Positions 1 to 7,836 of a DNA stretch of 19,972 bases are shown in pieces (within the stretch, counting starts at the first letter, position 1; every line of letters starts with the position of its first letter). The stretch spans positions 1-19,972 of the forward strand of contig CAZPAV010000048.1 of the NCBI GenBank assembly GCA_964584755.1, in the 5' to 3' direction. Position numbers and translations under genes: made by a program. Source of the DNA: CAZPAV01 sp964584755 (lineage in GTDB: Bacteria; Actinomycetota; Acidimicrobiia; Spongiisociales; UBA5794). The notes under the pieces are model-generated. The model was not told where the DNA came from. It saw only the letters and a program-made list of their open reading frames with translations, and searched no databases.

Positions 1-1004
1 GCAGGGGGCCGGGCGGGGGTGTGGGCCTGCCCCGCGGGGGGGGCTGCCGCCGGGGGGCGCGGGGCCGGGGGCGCGGGCGCCACCGGCGGTGGGGACGCGG
101 TGCGGCCCTCCCGCAACGCCTGCACCTCGGCGGCGATGGCCTCGGCGTCCACCGGCTCGAGGGACACGACCCGCTCGGCGGGCACGATCCTCACCCCGCC
201 GGCGTCGGCGGGCCAGTGGGACCGCTCGTCCTCCTCCTCCGGCTCGGCAGGGGTGGCGGCCTCGAGCTGCTGACGGCGGGTGGCGATCTCGTCCTCCAGG
301 GCGCCGATGGAGGCCCGCGCCGACTCCAGCTCGGCCATGAGCTCGGCTCGTCGCGCCTCGAGCGCCAGGGCCCGCTCCTGGGCCGCCTCCGCCTGGCGCC
401 GGGCCGACGCGAGGATCGTCTCGCTCTCGGCCCGGGCGACACCGAGGATCCGATCCGCCTCCTCCCGTGCCGACCCCACCATCTCGTCACGGTCCCGGCG
501 GGCATCCGCCCCGAGACGCAGCGCCTCCTGCTCCGCCTCGGCACGCACCAGCATCGCCTCCTCGCGGGCCTCGGCGCGCAGCCGCTCCGCCTCGGCCACG
601 GCCGCCGCCAGGAGGGCCGACCCCTCCTCCCACGCGGCGCCGCGCAGGGCCCGGGAGGCTTCGGCGGCCTCCTCGCGCAGCCGTCGCGCCGCCGTCTCGG
701 CCTCCTCGCGCCACCGGCGCGCGTCCTCCGCCGCCCGGCCCCGCAGCTCCTCGGCGGTGACCCGAGCCTGCTCCAGGATGCGGGTGACGTCCTCCCCCAC
801 CCGGGCCAGCTCGGCGGCGAGATCCACGGGATCCTCGAACCCGAGCTGGCGCAGCGTGCCCTCGAGCTCGGCGACCCGCCGCTCCAGCGCCGCGATCCGC
901 TCGGCGGACTCCGCCCGGAACCGCTCCACCGCCTCCCGTTCGTACCCCCGCCGCACGACGCGGAAGGGCCGGGAGCGGATCTCGTCGGCCATGGCGTCCT
1001 CCAT
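1..1004 (-). CDS. DivIVA-like coiled-coil protein (C-terminus cut by window edge)
   Basis: 334 residues are visible and the frame is open to the left edge. The N-terminus carries the DivIVA-type signature, PFRVVRRGYEREAVERF at about residues 12-28, which in that family binds membranes or poles and organises growth or division. Residues about 30-250 are a long Ala/Glu/Arg-rich coiled coil with very few helix breakers, and the visible end (about 295-334) is a Pro/Ala-rich tail, probably disordered. Two starts are possible. ATG at 1004 lies 7 nt after a TACGCT box and lacks a Shine-Dalgarno, which suits a leaderless transcript. ATG at 992 has GGAGG five bases upstream, lying within the codons of the longer form. 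The gene follows the YlbL-like protease gene on the same strand after 57 nt. The family call is from the N-terminal motif and architecture; a role in division or polar growth is inference. Confidence 0.75.
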   Translation of the reverse strand, partial: MEDAMADEIRSRPFRVVRRGYEREAVERFRAESAERIAALERRVAELEGTLRQLGFEDPVDLAAELARVGEDVTRILEQARVTAEELRGRAAEDARRWREEAETAARRLREEAAEASRALRGAAWEEGSALLAAAVAEAERLRAEAREEAMLVRAEAEQEALRLGADARRDRDEMVGSAREEADRILGVARAESETILASARRQAEAAQERALALEARRAELMAELESARASIGALEDEIATRRQQLEAATPAEPEEEDERSHWPADAGGVRIVPAERVVSLEPVDAEAIAAEVQALREGRTASPPPVAPAPPAPRPPAAAPPAGQAHTPARPP

Positions 1005-1011
1005 GGGTGGC

Positions 1012-1017
1012 AGCGTA
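1012..1017 (-). promoter_or_regulatory. Candidate -10 box (TACGCT), leaderless start of the DivIVA-like gene
   Basis: TACGCT on the minus strand ends 7 nt before the ATG at 1004, and no Shine-Dalgarno lies between. That spacing would put the RNA 5' end at or next to the start codon. No convincing -35 element was seen. Confidence 0.45.
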
Positions 1018-1061
1018 CCGAACCGAGACGCTTCGGCTACGGATTCGCCGCGCCTCGCCGG

Positions 1062-2165
1062 CTACGCGTGCACCGGCTGCAGCCGGTCGAGGTAGGCGAG
1101 GGCGTCGTCGATGGTCGTCACCTTCACCACCTCGATGTCGTCCCCGGCGGCGGTGAGGGCGTCGTCGTAGTTCTCGGCGGGGACGAGCACCGCTTCGGCA
1201 CCGGCGTTGATGGCGCCGTACACCTTCTGTCGGATGCCGCCGATCGGACCCACCGTCCCGTCCCGGGAGATCGTCCCCGTCCCGGCGATGCGGTGCCCCT
1301 TCGTGAGGTCCTCGGCGGTGAGCTGGTTCATGATCTGCAGGGTGAACATCATCCCCGCCGACGGCCCGCCGATGTTGCGCGAGTCGATCTCGACGTCGAC
1401 GGGGAACTCGATGATCGGCTCGTTGTTGTCGAGGAGCACGCCGATCATCGGCTTCTGCGGGTCGTCGACGTGCGGACCGAGGACGAGCTCGAGCGTGACC
1501 CGCTGTGGCTCCTCGGCCCCGTCCTCCTCGCGGAGGACGACGAGGGAGACCGGGTCCCCGACGGCCTTGTCCCGCATCAGGTCGATGACGTCGCTCCGGA
1601 ACTCGATGGGGTGTCCGTCGAGCTCGACGATGACGTCGCCGGGGAGGACGACCCCCTCGGCGGCGCTGCCGGGGACCGTGTCGATGACGAGCGCCCCGGT
1701 GCCGACGAGCGTCACGTCGTAGCCGAGCTTCGTCAACGCCACGAAGGTGGCGTCGGTCTTCGACTGCTCCATGGCCGCCAGGTTCTCCCGGCGGAGCTGC
1801 ACGGGGGACACGCCGGTGGGGCGGATGTTCCGCCGGGGAACGACGTCGACCCGCGGGTCGAGCTCCCCGCTGAGGTACTCGAAGACGTTCGCCTCCTCCA
1901 GCGACACGGTGAGGAAGAACAGCTCCCCCTGCGCGTCGGTGTGGCCGTTCTCCACCGTGACGAAGTCGGACGTGTCGTACACCGGGCCCGGGGAGAGCGT
2001 GTAGTAGGGGACGTGGACCGGCCAGGCGGCCGCGATCGCCCCGCCGAGGAGGAGGAAGAGGGCGACGAGGACGAACGGCCACTTCGGAGTCCTCCGTGGC
2101 GGGGCCGGCGGCATCGACGTGTCCTCCCCGGTGAGGCGCTCCGTCGCGGTCGTGTCGTGATCCAT
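1062..2165 (-). CDS. PDZ domain-containing Lon-type (S16) membrane protease, YlbL family
   Basis: 367 residues. One membrane segment at about 31-49 anchors the protein with its bulk outside the cytoplasm. A conserved region after it (YTLSPGPVYDT, 55-65) is followed by a PDZ domain at about 150-225 and a C-terminal Lon-like proteolytic domain. The Ser-Lys dyad is visible: Ser269 in GGPSAGMMF and Lys314 in GGIRQKVYGA. Length and layout match the YlbL family. In Bacillus subtilis, YlbL helps degrade the division inhibitor YneA after DNA damage; the substrate here is unknown. ATG at 2165 lies 9 nt after a TAGGCT box and would be nearly leaderless. ATG at 2114 (residue 18) has GGGGAGG eight bases upstream and is a serious alternative that leaves all domains intact. 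The DivIVA-like gene lies downstream on the same strand. Confidence 0.88.
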   Translation of the reverse strand: MDHDTTATERLTGEDTSMPPAPPRRTPKWPFVLVALFLLLGGAIAAAWPVHVPYYTLSPGPVYDTSDFVTVENGHTDAQGELFFLTVSLEEANVFEYLSGELDPRVDVVPRRNIRPTGVSPVQLRRENLAAMEQSKTDATFVALTKLGYDVTLVGTGALVIDTVPGSAAEGVVLPGDVIVELDGHPIEFRSDVIDLMRDKAVGDPVSLVVLREEDGAEEPQRVTLELVLGPHVDDPQKPMIGVLLDNNEPIIEFPVDVEIDSRNIGGPSAGMMFTLQIMNQLTAEDLTKGHRIAGTGTISRDGTVGPIGGIRQKVYGAINAGAEAVLVPAENYDDALTAAGDDIEVVKVTTIDDALAYLDRLQPVHA

Positions 2166-2174
2166 GGAGGCGCC

Positions 2175-2180
2175 AGCCTA
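2175..2180 (-). promoter_or_regulatory. Candidate -10 box (TAGGCT) for the YlbL-like protease gene
   Basis: TAGGCT on the minus strand, 9 nt upstream of ATG 2165. It is identical to the box before paaG. It would give a 5' leader of only a few bases to ATG 2165, or about 54 nt to the alternative start at 2114. Confidence 0.4.
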
Positions 2181-2254
2181 CCGGGGCGACCACCCCGTCG
2201 TTCTGCACCCCGACCCCGGGGGCCTCCCGCGGTGGCCGGCCCGGTTCCGGGAAA

Positions 2255-2270
2255 CGTCGCCGCCGCGACG
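2255..2270. repeat. Short perfect inverted repeat in the divergent protease/bioY region
   Basis: CGTCGC and GCGACG are separated by four bases, about 50 nt upstream of the proposed bioY -10 box. It could be an operator half-site pair or chance in GC-rich DNA. It does not resemble a BirA or BioR operator that I can recognise. The rest of the 187-nt divergent region (2166-2352) holds only the -10 candidates listed. Confidence 0.25.
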
Positions 2271-2316
2271 GAGGTCGGAGTGGGGAACGGACGGCGGCAC
2301 CGGGCCGCCGTCCTGA

Positions 2317-2322
2317 TACGAT
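2317..2322 (+). promoter_or_regulatory. Candidate -10 box (TACGAT) for bioY
   Basis: TACGAT preceded by GA, about 30 nt before the GTG start of bioY. Transcription would begin near 2329 and leave a short leader that contains the GA-rich Shine-Dalgarno at 2338-2348. No clear -35. Confidence 0.4.
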
Positions 2323-2352
2323 CCGCGTCACGTCGCCGAGGAGGAGGACACC

Positions 2353-2940
2353 GTGCAGACCACCCACCCCAGGGTCCTGGCGAGCGCACTGCTACCGCGC
2401 CGCGCCGCCGTCACCGCCGTGCTGACCGTCGGATTCGCCGTCGCCACCGCGCTCGCGGCCCAGGTGCGCATCCCCATCCCCGGCACGCCGGTGCCCATCA
2501 CCGGTCAGACGTTCGTCGTGCTCCTCGCCGGTGCCGCGGTCGGCTCCCGGGTGGGCGCCGCCAGTCAGCTCCTCTACGTCGCGCTCGGGCTCGTCGGCTT
2601 CCCGGTCTTCGCCGGCGGAGGCGGCGGCTGGGCGTACGCCACCGGACCCACCCTCGGCTACCTCGTCGGGTTCGTCCTCGCCGCGTGGCTCGTCGGACGC
2701 CTGGCGGAGGCGGGCCGGGATCGCTCGGTGCGCACCGCCGTCCCCGCGTTCCTCGCCGGGAACGTCGCCATCTACGTCCCCGGCGTGCTCTGGCTGTGGT
2801 GGTCGGTTCCCGCCATCGCCACCCTCCCCCAGGCACTCTCCGCCGGGGTGGTTCCCTTCCTGGTGGGCGACGCGTTGAAGATCCTCCTCGCCGGGGCGAG
2901 CCTGCCCCTGGCGTGGCGGCTCACCGAGCGGTCTCGCTGA
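2353..2940 (+). CDS. bioY: Biotin transporter BioY
   Basis: 195 residues, a typical BioY length. This is the substrate-binding membrane (S) component of biotin uptake; it works alone or with the energy-coupling-factor module EcfA/EcfT. The conserved early signature is present: RIPIPGTPVPITGQTF at about residues 39-54, followed by LLAGAAVGSRVG. The rest is about six hydrophobic segments, with the Gly-rich FPVFAGGGGG stretch and the C-terminal GDALKILLA motif seen in the family. The GTG start at 2353 is chosen because of the strong GAGGAGGAGGA ribosome binding site just upstream. No ecfA, ecfT or bioMN gene lies in the window, so it acts alone or with components encoded elsewhere. The thioesterase gene follows after 22 nt, probably on the same transcript. 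Confidence 0.93.
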   Translation: MQTTHPRVLASALLPRRAAVTAVLTVGFAVATALAAQVRIPIPGTPVPITGQTFVVLLAGAAVGSRVGAASQLLYVALGLVGFPVFAGGGGGWAYATGPTLGYLVGFVLAAWLVGRLAEAGRDRSVRTAVPAFLAGNVAIYVPGVLWLWWSVPAIATLPQALSAGVVPFLVGDALKILLAGASLPLAWRLTERSR

Positions 2941-2949
2941 GCCGCCCGG

Positions 2950-2962
2950 GAGGAGTCTCCTC
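2950..2962 (+). promoter_or_regulatory. Hairpin pairing the Shine-Dalgarno with bases next to the thioesterase start
   Basis: GAGGA (2950-2954) and TCCTC (2958-2962) are complementary with a 3-nt loop. The left arm is the core of the ribosome binding site and the right arm abuts the GTG start at 2963. If formed in the mRNA it would partly hide the binding site; translation from bioY could open it. Confidence 0.35.
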
Positions 2963-3379
2963 GTGGACACCGCCGAACCGGACGTCGCGGAGCGTCTCGC
3001 CCGTCTCCTCGCCGCCGACCCCTTCGCCCGCCGCCTCGGAATCGCCTTCGTCGACGTCGCGGCCGACGGCGCGGTGACCGTGGCCCTGGAGCTCGGCGCC
3101 GAGCACGAGAACTTCCACGGGGTCACCCACGGCGGGGCGCTGTTCACCCTCGCCGACACCGCCTTCGCGCTCGCCTCGAACGCCGCCGGTCCCCGGGCCG
3201 TCGCCATCGACACCCACCTCGTGCTCACGGGCGCCACCCGGGCCGGCGACACGCTGCGGGCCACCGCCCGGGAGGTGACCCGCGGACGGACCCTGGCGAC
3301 CTACCGTGTCACCGTGACCCGCGGGGACGGTCGGATCTGCGGCGTGTTCACCGGGACGGTGTTCATCGGCGAGCGCTGA
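2963..3379 (+). CDS. paaI: PaaI-type hotdog-fold acyl-CoA thioesterase
   Basis: 138 residues, one hotdog domain. It lines up along its length with phenylacetate-pathway PaaI: DPFARRLGI near residue 19, then the active-site segment HGGALFTLADTAFALASNAAG at about 56-76. The HGG turn is at 56-58 and Asp65 matches the catalytic Asp of PaaI. The AGDTLRATA segment (94-102) is also typical. PaaI hydrolyses ring-hydroxylated phenylacetyl-CoA, a rescue step that frees CoA from dead-end products. The GTG start follows GGGAGGAG. Other paa genes (paaN, paaG, paaJ) in the window support the specific name, but this gene sits behind bioY rather than in a paa operon, so a general PaaI-like thioesterase with another acyl-CoA substrate remains possible. 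Confidence 0.8.
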   Translation: MDTAEPDVAERLARLLAADPFARRLGIAFVDVAADGAVTVALELGAEHENFHGVTHGGALFTLADTAFALASNAAGPRAVAIDTHLVLTGATRAGDTLRATAREVTRGRTLATYRVTVTRGDGRICGVFTGTVFIGER

Positions 3380-3395
3380 CCGGCCACGTGCCGGT
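3379..3395. terminator. Candidate bidirectional terminator hairpin between convergent genes
   Basis: ACCGGC and GCCGGT are separated by five bases (CACGT), in the 25-nt gap between the thioesterase stop and the livG stop. The stem is symmetrical, so it could serve both transcripts. It lacks a T tract, as is common in GC-rich actinobacteria. Confidence 0.4.
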
Positions 3396-3404
3396 GCGGC
3401 GGAC

Positions 3405-4246
3405 TCAGCCGGCCTCGAGCTCCTCGCCCAGGTACGCCTTGATGACCTCGGGATCCTGCTGCACCTCCGCCGGAGGGCCCAGGGCGATGCGGCGCCCGAA
3501 GTCGAGCACCATCACCCGGTCGGCGATGTCCATGACGAGTCCCATGTCGTGCTCGACGAGGATGATGCCGATCCCGAGCTCCTCGCGGATGTCGAGGATG
3601 AAGCGGGCCATGTCCTCGGTCTCCTCGAGGTTCATGCCCGCCACCGGCTCGTCGAGGAGGAGGAGCTGCGGCTCCATGGCGAGCGCCCGCCCCAGCTCCA
3701 CCCGCTTCTGGACGCCGTACGGCAGGAGCGCCACCGGGTAGGAGCGCCACTGCTCGATCTCGAGGAGGTCGATGATGTCCTCGACGATCTCCCGGTTGGC
3801 CAGCTCCTCCCGCTTGGCCCGGCCCACCCACAGCGCCCCAGCCAGCCAGGACACCTTGGTGCGAACGTGCCGGCCCAGGGTGATGTTCTCCAGCACGGTC
3901 ATGTGCGGGAACAGCTCGATGTTCTGGAAGGTGCGGGCCACGCCCATCCCGGCGATGAGGTCGGGACGGACGCCGAGGATGCTCTTCCCCTTCCAGCGGA
4001 TGTCCCCCGCCTGCGGCCGGTAGACGCCGTTGAGACAGTTGAACGTCGAGGTCTTCCCCGCGCCGTTCGGACCGATGACCGCGAAGAGCTCCCCGTCGTC
4101 CACGTGGAAGCTCACCTTGTCGAGCGCCTTCACCCCCTTGAAGGAGAGCTCCACCGCGTCGAACTCGACGAGGTGCTCGTACCCGCGCTCCTCGGGAGAC
4201 TGGTCCGCCTGGGAGCGGCTGCGGTACCGGAGCTTCGAGCGCCGGC

Positions 4247-4250
<4 letters not shown>
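3405..4250 (-). CDS. livG: LIV-type ABC transporter ATP-binding protein LivG
   Basis: 281 residues from the chosen start. One of two ATPase subunits powering a branched-chain-amino-acid-type (HAAT family) importer. Visible motifs: Walker A GPNGAGKT (60-67), the LivG segment ARTFQNIELFPHMTVLENI (105-123), a signature helix LPYGVQKRVE in place of LSGGQ (a looser signature is usual in LivG), Walker B LLLLDEP (196-202) and switch VEHD (232-235). GTG at 4250 is preferred because it overlaps the livF stop as GTGA, the usual mark of translational coupling. A GTG at 4259 would add three residues. About 28 basic and polar residues precede the domain. It is the last gene of the operon. The transported substrate cannot be read from this subunit. 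Confidence 0.92.
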
Positions 4251-5038
<788 letters not shown>

Positions 5039-5067
5039 GTGGTCGGGATCCTCTCCGGTGCGTTCGC

Positions 5068-5099
5068 GGTGGGGGCGGGACGCGCGTCCCGCCCCCACC
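5068..5099. promoter_or_regulatory. Perfect 32-nt palindrome between the binding-protein gene and livF
   Basis: The left arm GGTGGGGGCGGGACGC (5068-5083) is followed directly by its exact reverse complement (5084-5099). In RNA this gives about 14 G/C-rich pairs with a 4-nt loop. It lies inside the operon, ten bases after the binding-protein stop and about 30 before the livF start, with no T tract after it. The position suits a partial terminator or a 3' mRNA stabiliser that keeps binding protein in excess over the ATPases, as repeats do after malE in enteric bacteria. That role is inference. Confidence 0.8.
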
Positions 5100-5108
5100 T
5101 TCCGTCGG

Positions 5109-6521
5109 TTACAGCTGGTAGCAGGGCTCGGTGAAGTCGAACGCCTTCGCCGCCTCGGACGTGAAGAAGTCCTTGATCAGCTCGGAACCGGTGGTGGCGC
5201 CCTCCTGGGAGAGGGTCTGGTCCTTGCCGCCGGCCGCCTGGTACTTCTCCAGGTTCGGCTTGAACATGGCGAGCTTCCGCTGCACGTACTCGTTCGGCGT
5301 CCCCGCGTACGACTGGTCGGGCTGCACGCCCTGGAAGTCGATCCCGGTGAGGCTGTTCGCCGCCTCGATGACGCCCTGACGGGTCAGGTCGCCGTTCTCG
5401 ATGGCCTTGGCGAGCACCTGGTGCATGGTGAGCGCCTCGTCCCAGCCGATGACGAACGCGTCCGAGGGACGCCGGTCCGGGTACGCCGCCTTCATGGCGT
5501 CGGCGATCTCCGCCATGCCGGCCACGTCGGAGCCCCACGGCACGTTGTACCCGGCCTGGTAGAACACCTGGCTGTACAACGGGCCCGCCGGGCTGTCGAG
5601 CAGACGGAAGTCGTACGTCGGAACCGACCCGGTCCACTTGCCGGCGAAGCCCTGCGCCACCGCCCCGCCGAGGATCTCGGCGCCGATGGACGGGTTCGTC
5701 GTCATGTACACCCAGTCGGCGCCCGAGTTGACGATGCCCTGGATGACCGGGGCCTGATCCTGACCGGGGATCACGGCGGCCTCGCCGTCGTAGACGAGCT
5801 CCATGCCGTAGAAGTCGATGGCCTTCTTCACGCCGGCCGCCGAATCCTGCCCGTAGTCGCCGGGGAACGTGGCGAGCGCGATCTTCTTCCCACCTTGCTC
5901 GTTGATGAAGCCCAGGATGTTCAGCGCCTCGAGGCAGTAGTTCGTGTTCTGCTCGAGGGCGAGCTTGTGGTCGAAGTCGGGGATCGCCCACCCCGAGTAC
6001 CAGCTCAACGGGATGAAGAGCATCGGGTCGTTGTCTGCCAGCATCTTCTTGAGCATCTTCACCGAGGTCGGCGACCCGGTGGAGTTGGAGATGGCGACGA
6101 TCTGGTCACGGATCTTCGCGTACTTCTCCAGGTGCTGGTCGACGTTGTAGTTCGTGTCCTCGACGATCGGGTTGACCTTCCAGCCGTCGATCCCGCCCGC
6201 CGCGTTGAGCTTGTCCCAGTAGACGAGCTGCGCGTCGGCGATGTCGGTCGTCAGGCCGGAGAAGATCCCGGTCAGGTCGGCGAGGATGCCGATGCTGATC
6301 GTCTTCGTGTCCGGATCGACGCCGATGTCGGTCTTGACGGCCGGAGCCGGCGCCGCGGTGGTCGTGGTGGCCGCCGTGGTGCCGGGCGCCGCCGTCGTCG
6401 CCGGCGCCGCCGTCGTGGCCGGCGCCGCCGTCGTCGTCGTGCCGCCGCTGCTGCTGCAGGCCGCGGCGACGAGCGCGAACGCCGCCAACAGGATCAGCCA
6501 ACCGATGGATCTCGATCTCAT
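5109..6521 (-). CDS. livK: LIV-type periplasmic-binding lipoprotein (ABC importer substrate-binding protein)
   Basis: 470 residues. The lipoprotein signal is MRSRSIGWLILLAAFALVAA followed by lipidated Cys22. A Ser/Thr/Ala/Pro linker (about 23-63), built from repeats of ATTAAP, follows. The type 1 periplasmic-binding fold starts at about residue 73 with ISIGILADLTGIFSG, and DAQLVYWDKLNAAGGIDGW is typical of the HAAT binding proteins. Two further Cys (in NYCLEA and in EPCYQL at the C-terminus) may pair. ATG at 6521 is decided by GGAGGAGG six bases upstream; the longer in-frame start at 6653 would overlap livM and bury the signal peptide. The ligand is not readable; the acyl-CoA ligase at the head of the operon hints at a carboxylic acid rather than leucine, so the symbol denotes family only. 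The palindrome at 5068-5099 follows the gene. Confidence 0.9.
   Translation of the reverse strand: MRSRSIGWLILLAAFALVAAACSSSGGTTTTAAPATTAAPATTAAPGTTAATTTTAAPAPAVKTDIGVDPDTKTISIGILADLTGIFSGLTTDIADAQLVYWDKLNAAGGIDGWKVNPIVEDTNYNVDQHLEKYAKIRDQIVAISNSTGSPTSVKMLKKMLADNDPMLFIPLSWYSGWAIPDFDHKLALEQNTNYCLEALNILGFINEQGGKKIALATFPGDYGQDSAAGVKKAIDFYGMELVYDGEAAVIPGQDQAPVIQGIVNSGADWVYMTTNPSIGAEILGGAVAQGFAGKWTGSVPTYDFRLLDSPAGPLYSQVFYQAGYNVPWGSDVAGMAEIADAMKAAYPDRRPSDAFVIGWDEALTMHQVLAKAIENGDLTRQGVIEAANSLTGIDFQGVQPDQSYAGTPNEYVQRKLAMFKPNLEKYQAAGGKDQTLSQEGATTGSELIKDFFTSEAAKAFDFTEPCYQL
6382..6435. repeat. Three tandem 18-nt repeats in the lipoprotein linker
   Basis: The units at 6382-6399, 6400-6417 and 6418-6435 differ at only one or two bases (unit 2: GCCGGCGCCGCCGTCGTG). 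On the minus strand they encode the ATTAAP-type repeats of the linker behind the lipidated Cys. Slippage could vary the linker length between strains. Confidence 0.75.
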
Positions 6522-6600
6522 GTGCAACCTCCTCCGTACTCCGTGTGCTCCCTCTGCTTCCCTCCACAGCCGCGGACGCGGCCCCGGACGGACCTCGTGA

Positions 6601-7836
6601 TCAGTAGGTGAACGGCCATCCCTTCCAGTAGTTGCGGATGCGGATCCAGACACCGTACAAGCCCAGGGGCTCGACGATGAGGAAAACGATGATGAGGATC
6701 CCGAAGAGGACGATGTTGAGCTGGAAGATGCTCAGCCCCGGCCCGGCCGCCCCGGTGGAGACGAACCCGAGGAGGTCCTGGGGGCTCTTCCGGATGAAGA
6801 GGTCGGCGAGCCAGGCGAACGGCCCCTGGTTCGTCACCTGGTCGGACATCCAGAAGGTGACGCTCTCCACGACGCGCGGGGTCACCACGACGAAGAACGT
6901 CCCCAGCAGCGTCCCGGTGATCGTCCCGGCGCCACCGATGAGGATCATGGCGATGAACGTCACCGCGAGCAGGAGATCCCAGGTGGTGGGGATGAGCCCG
7001 CCGAACATCGAGGCGAAGAGCGCCCCGGCGATCCCCGCGTAGAAGGAGGAGATGGCGAAGGCCTGCGTCTTCCCCCGGGCCTCGTTCACCCCCATCACCT
7101 CGGCGGCGATGTCCCGGTCCCGGATGGCCGCCCAGGAGCGCCCCACCCGGGTGCGCATGAGGTTCTTGGCGAGGACCGCGAAGACGACGAGGAGCGCGAG
7201 GAAGAGGAAGTACGTCTTCGCCTCCCCCGAGAGATGCACCCCGAACCAGGATCCGTCCCGGGTGAAGTTGATGAGCGGCTCCCCACCCCGCCACCAGGAG
7301 AACTCGAGCCGGGGCCAGTCCCGTCCCGTCGTCGGACCGCCCGCGACCTTCCCCAGGTTCCGCCACAGGTGCTGGCCGATGAAGACGAGCCCGAGCGTGA
7401 CGAACGCCAGGTACAGCCCCCGCACCCGCACCGCGGTCGGCGCCACGAGGATCCCCACCAACGCCGCCACGATGCCGGCGGCCGGGAGCCAGATCCAGAT
7501 GGGGAGGGAGAGACCCCACACCGTCTTCCCCGCCTCCCCGCCGAGAACCGCCGCGGTGTACGCCCCGACGGCCATGAAGAAGGAGTGACCCAGCGAGACC
7601 TGCCCGGCGACGCCGGTGAGGAGGTTCAGGCCCAACGCCGCGATGGCGAAGGCGAGGGCCTTGTCGATGACCGTCAGCCACCCCGGATCGGCGAGGAACC
7701 CGAAGAGGGGGATCACCCCGAGCGGCAGCAGGACCGCGATGATCCCCAGCAGCACCATGGAGACGCGTTTCGTCGTCGTCGGGAGGAGACCCATCTCCGA
7801 CTCATAGCGCGTGAAGAGATACGGACGTCCTCTCAT
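6601..7836 (-). CDS. livM: LIV-type ABC transporter permease LivM
   Basis: 411 residues, close to LivM of enteric bacteria. A membrane protein with about ten hydrophobic segments, forming the transport channel with LivH. The family signature LNLLTGVAGQVSLGH is at about residues 69-83, and the coupling-loop region RTRVGRSWAAIRDRDIAAEVMG is followed by GALFASMFGG. The extracellular loop around GGPTTGRDWPR up to FGVHLSG is fairly long. ATG at 7836 is chosen because it overlaps the livH stop as ATGA, with GAGGAG about 11 bases upstream. The longer upstream reading frame belongs to the wrong frame of livH. The C-terminus ends in an aromatic, basic tail (IRNYWKGWPFTY). 79 bases separate it from the binding-protein gene, with no promoter-like box seen there. 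Confidence 0.93.
   Translation of the reverse strand: MRGRPYLFTRYESEMGLLPTTTKRVSMVLLGIIAVLLPLGVIPLFGFLADPGWLTVIDKALAFAIAALGLNLLTGVAGQVSLGHSFFMAVGAYTAAVLGGEAGKTVWGLSLPIWIWLPAAGIVAALVGILVAPTAVRVRGLYLAFVTLGLVFIGQHLWRNLGKVAGGPTTGRDWPRLEFSWWRGGEPLINFTRDGSWFGVHLSGEAKTYFLFLALLVVFAVLAKNLMRTRVGRSWAAIRDRDIAAEVMGVNEARGKTQAFAISSFYAGIAGALFASMFGGLIPTTWDLLLAVTFIAMILIGGAGTITGTLLGTFFVVVTPRVVESVTFWMSDQVTNQGPFAWLADLFIRKSPQDLLGFVSTGAAGPGLSIFQLNIVLFGILIIVFLIVEPLGLYGVWIRIRNYWKGWPFTY

Noticed and set aside
1031..1068. Direct repeat of CGGCTACG between the protease and DivIVA-like genes
   Set aside because: Eight bases, two copies, no flanking mobile element; likely chance.
21..3077. A 1018-codon plus-strand open frame across the DivIVA-like, protease and bioY genes
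   Set aside because: Its translation is low-complexity Arg/Gly/Pro/His-rich text with no motif. It lies opposite two recognisable genes and out of frame with bioY; such shadows are expected in GC-rich DNA.
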